From positions 6,337,402-6,401,401 of the forward strand of contig ML664174.1 in NCBI GenBank assembly GCA_007570785.1: a stretch of DNA of 64,000 bases, given 5' to 3'. Source of the stretch: Antilocapra americana. Its lineage: Eukaryota; Chordata; Mammalia; Artiodactyla; Antilocapridae. Below the pieces are notes generated by a model, which did not search any database, had not been told where the DNA came from, and saw nothing but the letters and a program-made list of their open reading frames with translations. Within the stretch, counting starts at the first letter, position 1, and every line of letters starts with the position of its first letter. Positions 45,284-57,108 of the stretch are shown one piece after another. Position numbers and translations under genes: made by a program.

Positions 45284-45407
45284 TCATTTCAGTTCAGTTC
45301 AGTCGCTCAGACATGTCCAGCTGTTTGCAACCCCATGGACTACAACACATCAGGCTGCCCTGCCCATCACCAACTCCCGGAGCCTGCTCAAACTCAAGTC
45401 CATCTAA
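45284..45407 (-). mobile_element. BovB 3' end
   Basis: Antisense BovB terminus: repeated ttcagttcag units at 45284-45300, then cgctcagacatgtccagctg and accaactcccggagcctgct. Only about 124 bp, heavily 5' truncated, directly abutting the L1 tail. Confidence 0.9.
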
Positions 45408-45848
45408 AATATTTTTTAAAGGATCAATACACGATGTTATAACAGTGTTTAAAACGTCATAATGCATGATGATGAACATGATGATACTTCCATTACCAAT
45501 GCTGAGCGTTTTTATTAAAAAGATTACTCCTCTAACCAGTCCCCTCTAATAGTACAGTAGGGTAATGTTCTGTTACCAGTACACACTCATCTATCAGTGG
45601 ACAGATGAACTGCTACTTGCAAAGCACAATGAGCAAAGGCAAATGGAGGTACTTGTAAGCATGCTATAGGATAAACAAGTTTGGGCAAAGTATTAGTCAA
45701 GGGCAAAATAAAGATGAATGGGGTGGAGCACTCTAAAAACTCGGTACTCCATCAAACTAAGTGCTCTAAAAACGTAGGTGATGGTTCAGAATCTACCCAA
45801 ACTTGGCATATTTTAAGGTGACAGGTGCTGAAACTCCTTTCCTTGACT
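45408..45848. other. Unassigned sequence
   Basis: No repeat or gene recognised. Confidence 0.4.
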
Positions 45849-45952
45849 GCTGTTGTTGCTCAATCACTAAATCATGTCCAACTCTTTGCAACTCCATGGC
45901 CTGTAGCCCACCGAGTTCCTCTGTCTATGGGATTTCCCAGGCAAGAATACTA
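45849..45952 (-). mobile_element. BovA SINE fragment
   Basis: Antisense BovA body (atcatgtccaactctttgca, then gggatttcccaggcaagaat). It lacks the final ggagtgggttgcc part. Confidence 0.88.
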
Positions 45953-48900
45953 AGGATGACTAATTGAGTTAGGCAATGCTCTGGCCTATACATGTCCTTT
46001 AGAACTGAGAAACTGTTGGTGTCAAAGGCCCAACTCTAGTCACAGAATGCCTGGGAGGAATACACACATGGACATTGTCTACCATTTGTAAAGGAATCAA
46101 TTGTCTTGAAGTGAGACCTGAAGTGGCTGGAATCCTAGTCTTTGTGGCTCCTTGTAAGCCATTTGTAACTTTAGCATGACGTCTGGCATAACAACTATGG
46201 TGTGAAGGATGTGTGGTCTTTTACCTGTGTCACAGACGAGCACTCTAACACGTGAGCCTTTTGGCAGTATTACTCCCAACACATACAATAATAATATAGC
46301 ATAATATTTTTCAAGTTGTTCTCCTATCTAAATTATGTTATCATGAGAGATGTCCTTTGAAAAAAATACTCCAGGTACCACAGAGTAATTAGTACCCATT
46401 TTTGTGTATCATGGCATATTGTAAAGCATTACTCTAGACTAATATCAGAAAGAAATCTACCATTCAGTAAACTCCAAACATTTATTGATAACTTAGTAAG
46501 CTCAACCTAGTAAGTGAAACTAGGCCTTTACTATTCTGTACTTTAATTTCCTATCTATAGGTCAGAGGTAAAATATATATATTTATCTCTTTGGATTGAT
46601 CTGAGGGTAATATTAGTTATTAGTGCTTTGAAATTTTTAGGTGAAGAAAAAATAATTTAAATATTTATTTTTAATTTGCTGAATGAAATCTGTCTTATCC
46701 CCAAGTAGATTCTTGCCAAGAAAGAAAAAAAAATAATAACAGAGCCTTATCCTAAAAACAAAGCCTGTAATCCAGGCATTATATATAAGGAGAATCTACC
46801 ATATTCTAGAGTAACAAGGAAATCACACACCAATAAACAGTAATTTAATGATAAAAGGAATGCTAACACATACTGGAAGTAGCTCCTTTATCTTCAAAGG
46901 AAAAAAATATTAATGAAGGAAGAAGGGGTTTTACTGTACTTTGCAAGAAGATGGCACTAATCTCACCTGCTTCTATGTCCAAAATGCCAATTTACTCCTA
47001 CAACACTTTGACAAACACACACTTGGTATTCTCTGTGATTCAGACCAGAGCAACATTTTCATCTATGTGTCTCATTCAAAGTGCCCTTTATTTCAACTTC
47101 TTCAACAGAACCAAATATTTTGCTAGAGTTCTGACCTCAAAGAATACTGTCTTGTGTCTGCCTGAAAAAACTGGGCAAAATGATTTTTTTACAACCCAAA
47201 CAACATCAATTGCCAGCCACACAAAACAGGAGCACTGAAATGGATGTGTTCGTGTGGGGAAAGCTTTCACGATGCTTTACTGAGAACTCCTTTCTCTCTT
47301 GACCCTACATTCTGCCAATTTCTAATATGTTAGCTATGGGCCAGGACTGGGAAGAAGTCCAGATGCAGCCTAAAAATTCCTGGGTTGACTTATAGGAATA
47401 AGAGAAAATAAAACAGCCTGGCCTTCAAACTTTTAACAAAGAAGGATTTGGAAAGGAATGTGATTAAATAAGCTGTGTGTAGTTTAATTACTTGGATGAC
47501 CGAAATCTTAATCCAATCTCCAATGCCAGCTCCTCACATGATTATGGTCAAGTCCTAACCCCATTTTGTCATTCATGAAACCAACAGTAAAGACAGGGAG
47601 ATGATGACAGAAGCAAGCATGTACAGCACACTGCAACATGGAAAGTGGCAACAGCAAAGCATGTAAAACAGTAATAGTCTCTCCAACAGCTTTAGAAAGC
47701 GTATTCCAATTAATTGGATCACCAGGGAAGAGTCTTAGAATGTTGATAAAATGAGTCCAAAGTTAAATACTAAAAAGCTACCTATCAGTTCATTGATTCT
47801 AGGCCTTTGCTTTGCAAAGAGATATGGGTTTCCAGTTTATGATTACTGTTATCAAAACAACCTCAGGGCTGGGAAGGAGGGTGCAAAAAGAAGACCCTGA
47901 TTCTTGCAAAATTAAAAAGGCACACAGTCACAAGCTCAATGCTAGGAAAGTGCCTTAATGAATGAAAGCAGTGCTGACGTGATCTGGTACTCTACCCACT
48001 TGGATGAGCTGCCCCTTTCAGGTAATGTCAAGGTCATGTGAACTGAGCTGTTAAAGATACCTGAGGAGGAAAATGTTCTCCAGCAAGGCAACTTTCTTTA
48101 AAGTATTCTCAGCCCCTAGACATCTTGGTCATCTCAACATTGACTCAAGGAATGATAGATAAGACCAGGAGAAAGGCTGGTCAAAGGTCAGAAGGTTTGA
48201 CCCTTTTGGCTGGACAGTTCAATTCTTTTAACCCTTGGAAGGCTTTCTTAAACTAATCTTATTCATATGTGTTGCTAGGAGTTTCAGCTGAGTTTTTTTT
48301 TTTTTTTTTTTTTAAAGCTTCATTACATTTCCATTTCTTCCTTCTCATTCTCTCTCCCTTTTGCTTCCCCTCTCTCTTTCCCTCCTCCTTCCCCTTTCCT
48401 TTTCTCACATTCTCTCAAATCAATTTAGAATTGTTGGAGAAACTTCAATGACAATGCCAAAATTAAAACAATTTTATATTTTCTCCTTATGAAAGGACTT
48501 CAGCTCTAAGTGAAATGATAACTACTTGTGATGGATCACATGTTTTTAAAGAACCATTGAAGAAACCTAGTTACACTTGAAAAATGGATATTGCTAGATG
48601 GGAATCAGTAAAGCATACATAATTAGATTACTCTCGTAATGGGCAGCAAAAGATCATTCTAAAAAACAAGATCATTCTGAAAAAAAAAAAAGATCCTTCT
48701 CTAAAAACAAAACCTAAGTGCCTTTATGTGCACATATGTGCATAAACAGAGCTGCTGGTAAGCTGAGTGTCTTTCTGGCATTCAGGAAAAGGTGGTACTT
48801 TTAAAGGTTTCTAGGAGAAACATCACTGAGTATGTCTTTGTATAGCATTACGTGCTGTTTGCCCTTGAAGGGAGATGTGGCAATGTACACTCAGTGGCAT

Positions 48901-49479
48901 TCTAGAGTCTAGAAGAATAAGCTTTCACAGAAACAAATCTAAATCCTCAATATTATCTTTCTTGGCTCATTCTTGTAGCTTGGGAGAAAAAAGGTCCTCT
49001 GCTCATTTCATGACATGCCTCAACTGTGGATGGCAAACTTGACAACAGTATTATGAACAAAGTGATTTAGAACAGATCTCTAGTTAAAAAAAAAAACAGA
49101 ACTCAAGTCTTGGCACAGGGCAGCTGATTAATATGCTCTGGGCCCAAGAAATGCATACTCTCGCTGCTAACTGAAACAATCCAGCAGCCTTCTCTGGTAG
49201 TTACCTGGGTGACATTGTTCTGTTATCCTACCCTGTTTGGGCACTGTTATAAGTATTTCAAGGTTGGTTACCATTTGATTCCCAGAATCTGGATATTCAT
49301 GGTCCAAAGTTTACCTTTTTGTATTTAAAATGGATGTGTTCAGAAGTTTTCAATATGAAACATTAACAACTATAAATTCATGCAATGTTCATCCTCTCTG
49401 GAGACTGAAATCTTTATTGATGCTACTTTGTTTTAGTTTTTAATGCTACAGACATTACATTCCTCACTATCCTTATGGA
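45953..49479. other. Long unassigned, AT-rich, low-repeat stretch
   Basis: Over 3.5 kb in which I recognise no young SINE or LINE and no exon. An L2-like trace (ccaaacatttattgataact) lies near 46477. A T-run with pyrimidine tract lies at 48293-48417. The 95-codon frame at 46951-47238 has no known domain. Confidence 0.4.
48293..48417. repeat. Poly-T and polypyrimidine tract
   Basis: Twenty-one T's at 48293-48313 are followed, after a short gap, by a C/T-rich region. It includes an uninterrupted 43-nt pyrimidine run at 48364-48406. Confidence 0.9.
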
Positions 49480-49580
49480 CAAATCATCAAAGGATAATTG
49501 AGTTGCCAAGGTAAAGGCAATAGTGAAGCTGAGAAGTGAAATCTGAACTTCCTGATTCTCACCACTAGATTGTATTACAT
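49480..49580 (-). mobile_element. MIR SINE fragment
   Basis: Antisense MIR traces: ttgagttgccaaggtaaagg, agtgaaatctgaacttcctg, ctcaccactagattgtatta. Confidence 0.45.
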
Positions 49581-49599
49581 TATTTTTAGAAATGACCAA

Positions 49600-49735
49600 G
49601 TATTTGAGAGCTAAGAGTGCAGATTTTGGAACTAGTTGGACCTGTGTTTGAATTTGTTTCCCTATTTACTCTTGTAGATCTTGAATAAGTGACTTAACCT
49701 CTAGTTTTCACTTTCTACCCTTCACGCAAAATCCC
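49600..49735 (+). mobile_element. MIR SINE fragment
   Basis: Sense MIR: agagtgcagattttggaact, agttggacctgtgtttgaat, ttgaataagtgacttaacct. It lies next to an inverted MIR piece. Confidence 0.75.
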
Positions 49736-49875
49736 AGGAAAGTAGATAAGTGTGAGTTGACATTTCCCAAAATGCATACATCTAAAAAACAAAATCTGTC
49801 TCTTCATCTCCCAGAGTTAAGGACTAGATAGACTGGCAAGTTAACACACACTCAGAACGCAGCTAATAGAACACA

Positions 49876-50431
49876 CAGTCATGAAATTAAAAGACCCTTG
49901 CTCCTTGGAAGAAAAGCTATGACAAACATAGACAACATATTAAAAAGCAGAGACATCACTTTGCCAACAAGGGTCCATATAATCAAAGCTATGGTTTTTC
50001 CAGTAGTCATGTATAGATGTGAGGGTTGGACAATAAAGAAGGCTGAATGCCAAAGATTGATGCTTTTGAATTGTGATGCTGGAGGAGACTCCTGAGAGTC
50101 CCTTGGAATACAAGGAGATCAAACCAGCCAATATTAAAGGAAATCAACCCTGAATATTCATTGGAATGACTGATGCTGAAGCTTAAGTTCTGATACCTTG
50201 GCCACCTGATGCGAAGAGTGAACTCATTGCAAAAGACTCTAATGCTGAGAAAGAATGAAGACAAAGAAAAAAGGGGTGGTAGAGGATGAGATGGTTAGAT
50301 AGCATCAGTGACTCAACGGACATGAATCTGAGCAAACTCTGGGAGATAGTGAAGGACAGGGGTACCTGCGTGCTGCAGTCCATGGGGTCATAAAGAGTTG
50401 GACATGACTGAGCCTCTGAACAACAACAAAA
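49876..50431 (+). mobile_element. BovB 3' end
   Basis: BovB C-terminal and 3' sequence from catgaaattaaaagaccctt to gttggacatgactgagcctc with an (aac)n tail. AGAACACA occurs at 49868-49875 and 50432-50439. The C-terminal ORF2 part is broken by several stops; the frame 49898-50095 is its relic. Confidence 0.93.
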
Positions 50432-50654
50432 AGAACACAACACCCAAATGGAGCCCCAGTTCACCAGGAGAAGCCAGTCAATTAGAGCACAGGACTAGCA
50501 ATTTCCTGATGACTGCAGTAAACAGGCTGCTGCTATATCAGTTATCACAACAGAAGAACAAAGGAAGAAAAAACAGATAACACCTCAATGACAGATACTT
50601 TAAATTCTTTGTAACTATTCTAAAAATTGAATGTGTAGTCAAGAATCAAGATGC

Positions 50655-50765
50655 CATCATCTCTGAACTGTCAGATTTTCAGATGAGGAAGTAGAGGCAC
50701 GAAGAGGTTTACCCAACAGAGTAAGTAGCAGTAGAAAGATTTGAACCTAGGTCAGAATAATCCAT
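50655..50765 (-). mobile_element. MIR SINE fragment
   Basis: Antisense MIR: gattttcagatgaggaagta, gaggcacgaagaggtttacc, agatttgaacctaggtcaga. Confidence 0.8.
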
Positions 50766-51075
50766 ATATTTTCTATCGATACTATGAATTTACTAGAAGA
50801 TGGTGATCCAATGTGTAAATGTTAACTGAGAACTTTTCTCAGCCACCTGGAATTTAAACAGACACCATAAATTCCAGAACTTGAATTTGATTTAGGAACC
50901 ATAAAAGAACTTTGGTCTTACTGGTGAGCACTGGCACACTTAGTATCAAGCCCCGGCAATGATTTAGACAGAAAAGCATCACAGGGTGAGTCAGTAATAG
51001 CTCACTTGATACAACCCAAAATAGGTGTTTCTTAGTTGTATTCCATATAAAGACTACCTCATGTCAGCTATGTTT
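50766..51075. other. Unassigned sequence
   Basis: No repeat or gene recognised. Confidence 0.4.
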
Positions 51076-51088
51076 ATAAACCATGATG

Positions 51089-51343
51089 CTGCTAAGTCGC
51101 TTCAGTCAGTCGTGTCCGATTCTGTGCGAGCCCATAGACGCAGCCCACCAGGCTCCACCATCCTTGGGATTCTCCAGGCAAGAACACTGGAGTGGGTTGC
51201 CATTTTCTTCTCCAGTGCATGAAAATAAAAGTGAAAGTGAAGTAGCTCAGTTGCGTCCGACTCTTAGCGACCCCATGGACTGCAGCCTACAAGGCTCCTC
51301 CATCCATGGGATTTTCCAGGCAAGAGTACTAGAGTGGGTTGCC
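51089..51343 (-). mobile_element. Bov-A2 SINE (BovA dimer)
   Basis: Two antisense monomers with a gaaaataaaagtgaaagtga spacer. A perfect 13-bp duplication ATAAACCATGATG lies at 51076-51088 and 51344-51356, the longest perfect one in the window, suggesting a relatively recent insertion. Confidence 0.97.
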
Positions 51344-51523
51344 ATAAACCATGATGAGCTCATCCCAAACACAGGTGGGAAGGCCATGAACAAGTACACC
51401 TACCAAGTCTTTTTAAGCTATGCCTATAATGAAGAAAGTGGAAATAACCTGTCTGATGTGTTTAATACTTAAATTACCCTACATGACTGATGAAACCCAA
51501 ATACCGCACCTCTTTGGTATGCT

Positions 51524-51647
51524 CTGTGATAGTTGCTCAGTCGTGTCCAACTCTTTGTAACCCCATGGACTGTAGCCTGCCAGTCTCCTTTGTCTATGGA
51601 ATTCTCCAGGCAAGAATACTGGAGTGGTTTGCCATTTCCTTCTCCAC
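51524..51647 (-). mobile_element. BovA SINE monomer
   Basis: Antisense BovA (gtcgtgtccaactctttgta to ggtttgccatttccttctcc). TGGTATGCT occurs at 51515-51523 and 51648-51656. Confidence 0.93.
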
Positions 51648-51656
51648 TGGTATGCT

Positions 51657-52661
51657 TTACTTTAATTATAAACATTTCAACTACATTTAAGTTCAGCAAA
51701 AGCATCTTGAGCTTTCCCTCACCACTGACGGCAAAAGGATGAAAAAGGAGTTTGAGGTTGTGAGTCTCCATTGGATAGGAAAAAAAAAACCATGGAGAAT
51801 AAAGAAATGAAATGACAAAATATAGTATATTAGTATACAAAAGATCACATAACTAAATCAATGTATTGCTTTATTTCACTTTTAACCTTTCAGGAAAATC
51901 TTGATCACTAGGATTCAAAGTATGGCTGGAGAAAGGGAACAAACATCCTGTTCCTTTCTCATGGGCAAATATTTTTTAATATTTACACTAATTGAATACC
52001 AGTATTTTCAAGGAGCATTAAACTAAAAACTGAGATGAGGATTATAATACCACGGAGCTCAATGATCTATAGCATTAAATTTTCTTGTGTAATGCAGCAT
52101 TAATCAACATGAGGTTTAATTAACTCATTCTATTCACTGCAAGTTCAAATAGATGGCTCAGAATAGAAGTGTAGGTCTCATTGACAAGATGATATTTAAG
52201 GAAAGAATGGAGAGGGTGAGGGAGTTAGTCATGTGAATATCAAGGAGAAGAGCATTTTAGTCACTAACCTGATCCAACTCAATACTCCTAGTCTTGGGCC
52301 CACTGAATGGAGTCTCACCACATGCTCTTGGCTTTGCTCCAGCATTGTTCCCTCTTTTCAACATAACTTGTCTTAGGTTCATATGCTTTATTTTTAAATA
52401 GCTTCCATTAAAGAGCTTTTAACACTAAATCTAAGTTGCTCTGATCTTAGCTTGGGGTCACTGAGGCCCATCAACACTACATCCTAGTCTTACTCAAATT
52501 GATGTGTTTTTTTTTTCTCTTTCTCGTTGTTCTTTCTTTCTTAACTATCTGGACTCTAAAATCTACCAGAAAGTAGAACTCACCAGTGCCTCCACCAGAG
52601 GCTAAATATGCAAAGAAGATAGTAAAATATGTAAGGGTCATTAGGAAAATAACAGGAGGAG
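51657..52661. other. Unassigned sequence
   Basis: No repeat or gene recognised. A T-rich run lies near 52507-52516. Confidence 0.4.
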
Positions 52662-52770
52662 TAGTTTGAGTAAGCCCCGGGAGTTGGTGATGAACAGGTA
52701 AGCCTGGCATGCTGCAGTCCATTGGGTCGTAGAGTCGGACACGACTGAGTGACTGAACTGAACTGAACTG
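52662..52770 (+). mobile_element. BovB 3' end
   Basis: The last about 110 bp of BovB (gggagttggtgatgaacagg, gtcggacacgactgagtgac) end in three aactg units. AATAACAGGAG upstream and ATTAATAGGAG downstream may be a diverged target duplication. Confidence 0.92.
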
Positions 52771-53597
52771 AGGAATTAATAGGAGTTGCTAATTAACATG
52801 GGCTAGTCAGTGCCATAATTACAAAGATGCCCTGCAGAGTAAGTTTCTAGTGGTTGAGGTTTCAGTGGCTAGAACCTTCCCCTTCACGGACCAGTATGTG
52901 GCCACAGACGTCAATATAATAACCTACGTTGGAGTATTTTATATACTTTACCCATTTTAAGACTTTGCTCTTTCAGTGCTATGCATTCTTCCTTGAGTAA
53001 ATGTTTATCTATGCAGTCTAGTGGTTACAACCCAAGCAAAGACGCCAGGAAACATGGCTTCTTTCTGCTACTGCTTCTCAATATGGCAATGTGAAAGTCA
53101 TTTCTCCTCTTCAGTTCCCTCTACTAAGGAACTAAGAGCATATGCCCCTGGACTAAGTTCTAGAGACCTTCACACAAAATTACTCATATTCCATGGGATT
53201 CTTATCCCACTACAAGTGCCCAAGTCCCGGAATCTAAATCACTGAGTAATCAGTCTGCTCTTGTCACCTCTGGGAGCCTGATTAGGGCTTCCAGTTCACA
53301 GAAGGAAAATCTACAGTTCAAAGGTTATTCCCTAGGTTTCAGTGAACCTACTGACGGCTGTCTTGGAGAATAAATTTTTGGTTCTCAGGTTGAGTTTCTC
53401 TTTCAGACAGTATGACAAAGTAGCAAATCCCTCTTTGCCAAGAATGCAGAGAATATTACTCTATCTTTAAGCCTGACCTGGGTTTCAATAGCAACAGATC
53501 AAACACAAAAACTTATTAACTACAAATAACTCAAGCCAGCTATACTAGGCTTTATAAATAAGAATAAAATATACGCCTCAATGAATTAAACACAGAA
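52771..53597. other. Unassigned sequence
   Basis: No repeat or gene recognised. Confidence 0.4.
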
Positions 53598-53599
53598 CT

Positions 53600-53735
53600 A
53601 AGTATATAAGAGTGTACACCCACTTGAATTCTGCCACTGACTTGTTGGGGAACTTTTTTTGGAAAATCAAAACTTCCCTGGCTTCAACTTCCTCATCTGT
53701 AAACTTTTTAAAAATGATATTTTACTGTAACTGGG
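53600..53735 (+). mobile_element. MIR SINE fragment
   Basis: Sense MIR: cttgaattctgccactgact, tggcttcaacttcctcatct, gtaaactttttaaaaatga. The first half is the better match. Confidence 0.7.
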
Positions 53736-54254
53736 TTTTTGCAAGCAATAAACTTAAAAATTCCTTTGAAAAATGCAAATGCCTGGAGCTGTATAATCAG
53801 TCACATCATCTTCAGAATAAAACAAAGGCAAGGCCCTACTCCTGATCCAGATGGCCCTACACTCAATAAGAAGAGACCTTGGAGATTTGGCTCAGAAGTG
53901 AGTAAACAGACTACAATACAGGAAGGGCAAGCTACTGGGGAGGGAGGCCAATGCAGGTTAATCATTCACAGGATTAAGCGTCTTATTTCTCTTTCATAAC
54001 ATAGGCTTGACTAGCTGAAAACATACCCAGCCAAGCACAAAAAGCCATCAGTGGTTAAAAGGAAATAATTGAATGAGAAAGGAACCATGGTTCAGGTTCA
54101 CATCATTTTAATTCTCTTAAATTCTTCAAGGGTCTTTATTCACTTGAAATTTGAGAGAGATCAGTTCAACCTGGATACATAATTATTTTTCTTCCCTACA
54201 CCAATTTATATATTGTATGAGTGGGCTTCCATAAGTTTATAGATTTTAGTGGAA
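53736..54254. other. Unassigned sequence
   Basis: No repeat or gene recognised. Confidence 0.4.
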
Positions 54255-54370
54255 GAGTTTGGCAACAGCTCTCAGTCCTGATCTCAGCTTCTTGCTATGT
54301 GATTTAGGCAAGTCTCTTAATCTAGCTAAGCTTCTTATTCCCTCAAGTGAGAAAACAGAAATTCTGAATT
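54255..54370 (+). mobile_element. MIR SINE fragment
   Basis: Sense MIR: ctgatctcagcttcttgcta, tgtgatttaggcaagtctct, taatctagctaagcttctta. Confidence 0.65.
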
Positions 54371-55618
54371 GAGCCCTGGCTAACAAACGCACAAGCTCAT
54401 TAGCGCCTGGCTCTCCCTTCCTTAGAAGATGTTTGTACCTTGCAATGTGATCAGAGGTCAAGTCAGTGAGGATAGGACAAATGTATTAACACATGTAATA
54501 AGTTAAGAATGAAATGACAGAAAAACACACAGGATCAACATCCTCCTCTCAACAACTGACCAAGCATTTCCTTACCCTTCTGAATTAGACTTGGACAATT
54601 TAAGGGAGAAGGGAAGGTACAAATTGAAATTAGAGACTAAACAGAATATAATGGAAAGAGCATACTAAAATTGGCTGGTGCGTATACAAATTTAAACAGA
54701 GTTATGATATGGAGATGTTCAAGTTTTAAATATTTTCATCAGCCTAGAATAAGAATATGAGATATAATGAATATGATGAAAGGTAGTAACTGCCTAAAAC
54801 ACTGCATTTAATTTTTTCTTTAGAAAATAATAAAATGAAAATTTACAGTGAATAAAACTTTAACCCTTTTCTCTAGAGAAGACTCTTTTCTAGAAATTCT
54901 TTCTTCTTTTTCATATCATCAGGCTCCAGAGTTACAGAAAATGATGAAGGATCAAATAAGATAGAACCTCTTAGGAAAAATAACCTACTGTATAAAGATA
55001 TGAACTCAGTCAGGCTGAGAAATTGTCCACCTCTTCACACAGCAAAGTAACAGACTTCTGCTACTTGCCAGGGTATGGAGGAGGAGCTAATTTGTATTTT
55101 GACCTAAAACTCTCTCTGGGCAGGTAGGGCTTGCTCTTCTAATGACTCCTGATGAAAATTTACTTTGTTCCACCCAAGGCTAAAACCAAGACATAAAGCT
55201 TTTATTTTGGGAAACCTTGGTCTAAAACTCAATGAAGGCATTATTCACTACACTTTTTTTTTTCTTTTACTTCAGCTCTTTATGCTCAGAAATGAGAATA
55301 AAAGTTTTCATAGTCTTTCCAAAATGTAACTTTCTAATTGTGAAAAAGAGATACAACCTAAATGTACAACATCTAGAAGAATGGTTATGGAAATTATGTT
55401 ACAATAAGAGAATTTATTTTGTGGCTATTAAAAGTCTGTTTACAAAAAAAATTTTAATAGAATGAGAAAATTATCATGATAAAATGGTAAATGAAAACAC
55501 CATACAAGATTGTGTAAACTATGAGCTAAAGTGTGTAAAAATTTAAGTATTTAAAGATGAAGGAAATAAAATATTATTAACAGTAGACATTTAAGGATGG
55601 GGTTTTAGATCATTAATT
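54371..55618. other. Unassigned AT-rich sequence
   Basis: No repeat or gene recognised in about 1.2 kb. Confidence 0.4.
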
Positions 55619-56120
55619 TTTTTTATAATAGCTTTATTGAGAGATAATTCACATACCATTCACTCATTGAAAAATTTTCAATGGTTTTAAAAATATTCAC
55701 TGAGTTGCACAATCATTACCACAATCAGTTTTAGAACATTTTTATCACTTCAAAAAGAAATCCTGTACCCTTTAGCTATCATCCACAAGCCCACACACTC
55801 CTATCCCTAAGCAACCATTAACCAAATTTCTGTCTCTATAGACGTCCCTGTACTGGACATTTCATACAAATGTTATTATAGAATCTGTAGTCTTTGGTGA
55901 AAGGCTTCTTTCACTTAGCATAATGTTTTCAAGGTTCATCTACCTTGTAACATGTATCAGTACTTCATTTCTGTTTACCATCAAATAATATTCCATCGTA
56001 TGGACATGCCATGTAGTGTTTATTCATCCATCCACTGATGTATATTTAAGGTGTTTCCACTTTGGGGGTATTACAAATAATGATGCTATGAACATTTGTG
56101 TACAACTTTTGTTCAAATAT
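55619..56120 (-). mobile_element. Old L1 LINE, ORF2 end / 3' UTR
   Basis: Antisense L1: tttattgagagataattcac, gttgcacaatcattaccaca, ttagaacatttttatcactt, cacttagcataatgttttca, aataatattccatcgtatgg, ggtattacaaataatgatgc. The inverted counterpart of the copy at 1757-2010. Confidence 0.85.
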
Positions 56121-56894
56121 CTTAAGTGTATACTTAGGAGCATTTTTAAAACAATTCTGTGCTCCCAAATTTTATATGTACAAGGTATTTATAATTCTTT
56201 TATTATTAAAGAAAAATAGTAACAAAAAAAGATATCCCTCTGAGTTCAATTTTCCTGTTGCCAGAACTTCCCATGCCCAATCTCTCATGCTCTCCGAAAC
56301 CCAAGCCAGACATTTTGTAGCTAATTACCTAAAATGTTTTTAACGAACACTTGTTCTCAATTGGACCCTGTACTGGGCAAATTAGAGGATATGAAAGAAA
56401 TAGGAAATGAGGTCTTTGCTTTCAAGAAAGGAATGCTGCTAAACTCTAGAGAGAATGCTTGGGAGGGAAAACCACTAACATTAACCTAGGAAACAGAGGG
56501 ATATGGCATATTCAAGTGGGGTGGTTCCATCCTGCACTGCAGGTGAACCATTTCATTGCTCAACAGAAAACTAAGTCTGAAAACTGAACTTCACAGTCAT
56601 TTCAACCATCTGTAAGGAAGGCGTTTTTTCTAATGAAGAACCTAAGGCAGGGAGATGGTTAAAAGGTTCTTTCCACCCCAGCTAACTATTACCTGCTCTT
56701 TTCTATGTACATTCACACATACAAACCGACAAGAGTTGTTTCTGTTTAGAAAAGGCTGTGTTGGCAGGGCAGTGTAAGGAAGTGGAAAAATAGTACAGCC
56801 GTAAGATAAACTAGGAATCCACAACCTGGAATCTCCAGTTCAAAATATGCCCGTTGGTTCAAAATGCATCCTGCCCTCATATATACAGATATCA
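56121..56894. other. Mostly unassigned; L2-like trace
   Basis: Around 56365-56440 ccctgtactgggcaaattag and gaggtctttgctttcaagaa resemble antisense L2. The rest is not recognised. Confidence 0.35.
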
Positions 56895-57108
56895 CTAACC
56901 AGGTGGCTCAGACAGTAAAGAATCCTCCTACCAAAGCAGGAGATGTGGCTTCAATCCCTGGATCAGGAAGACTCCCTGAAGAAGGAAATGGCAACCCACT
57001 CCAGTATTCTTGCCTAGGATATTCCATGGAAAGAAGATCCTGGCAGGCTACAATCCACAGGGTCACAAAGAGTTAGACATGATTTAGCAACTAAACAACA
57101 ACAAACAA
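56895..57108 (+). mobile_element. Bov-tA SINE
   Basis: Sense head (aaccaggtggctcagacagt, cttcaatccctgga) and BovA body (gaaatggcaacccactccag to tagacatgatttagcaacta) with an (aac)n tail. More diverged than most Bov-tA copies here. Confidence 0.92.

Noticed and set aside
54660..54690. U6 snRNA-like phrase (catactaaaattgg)
   Set aside because: The match is confined to about 14 bases; the rest of U6 is absent.
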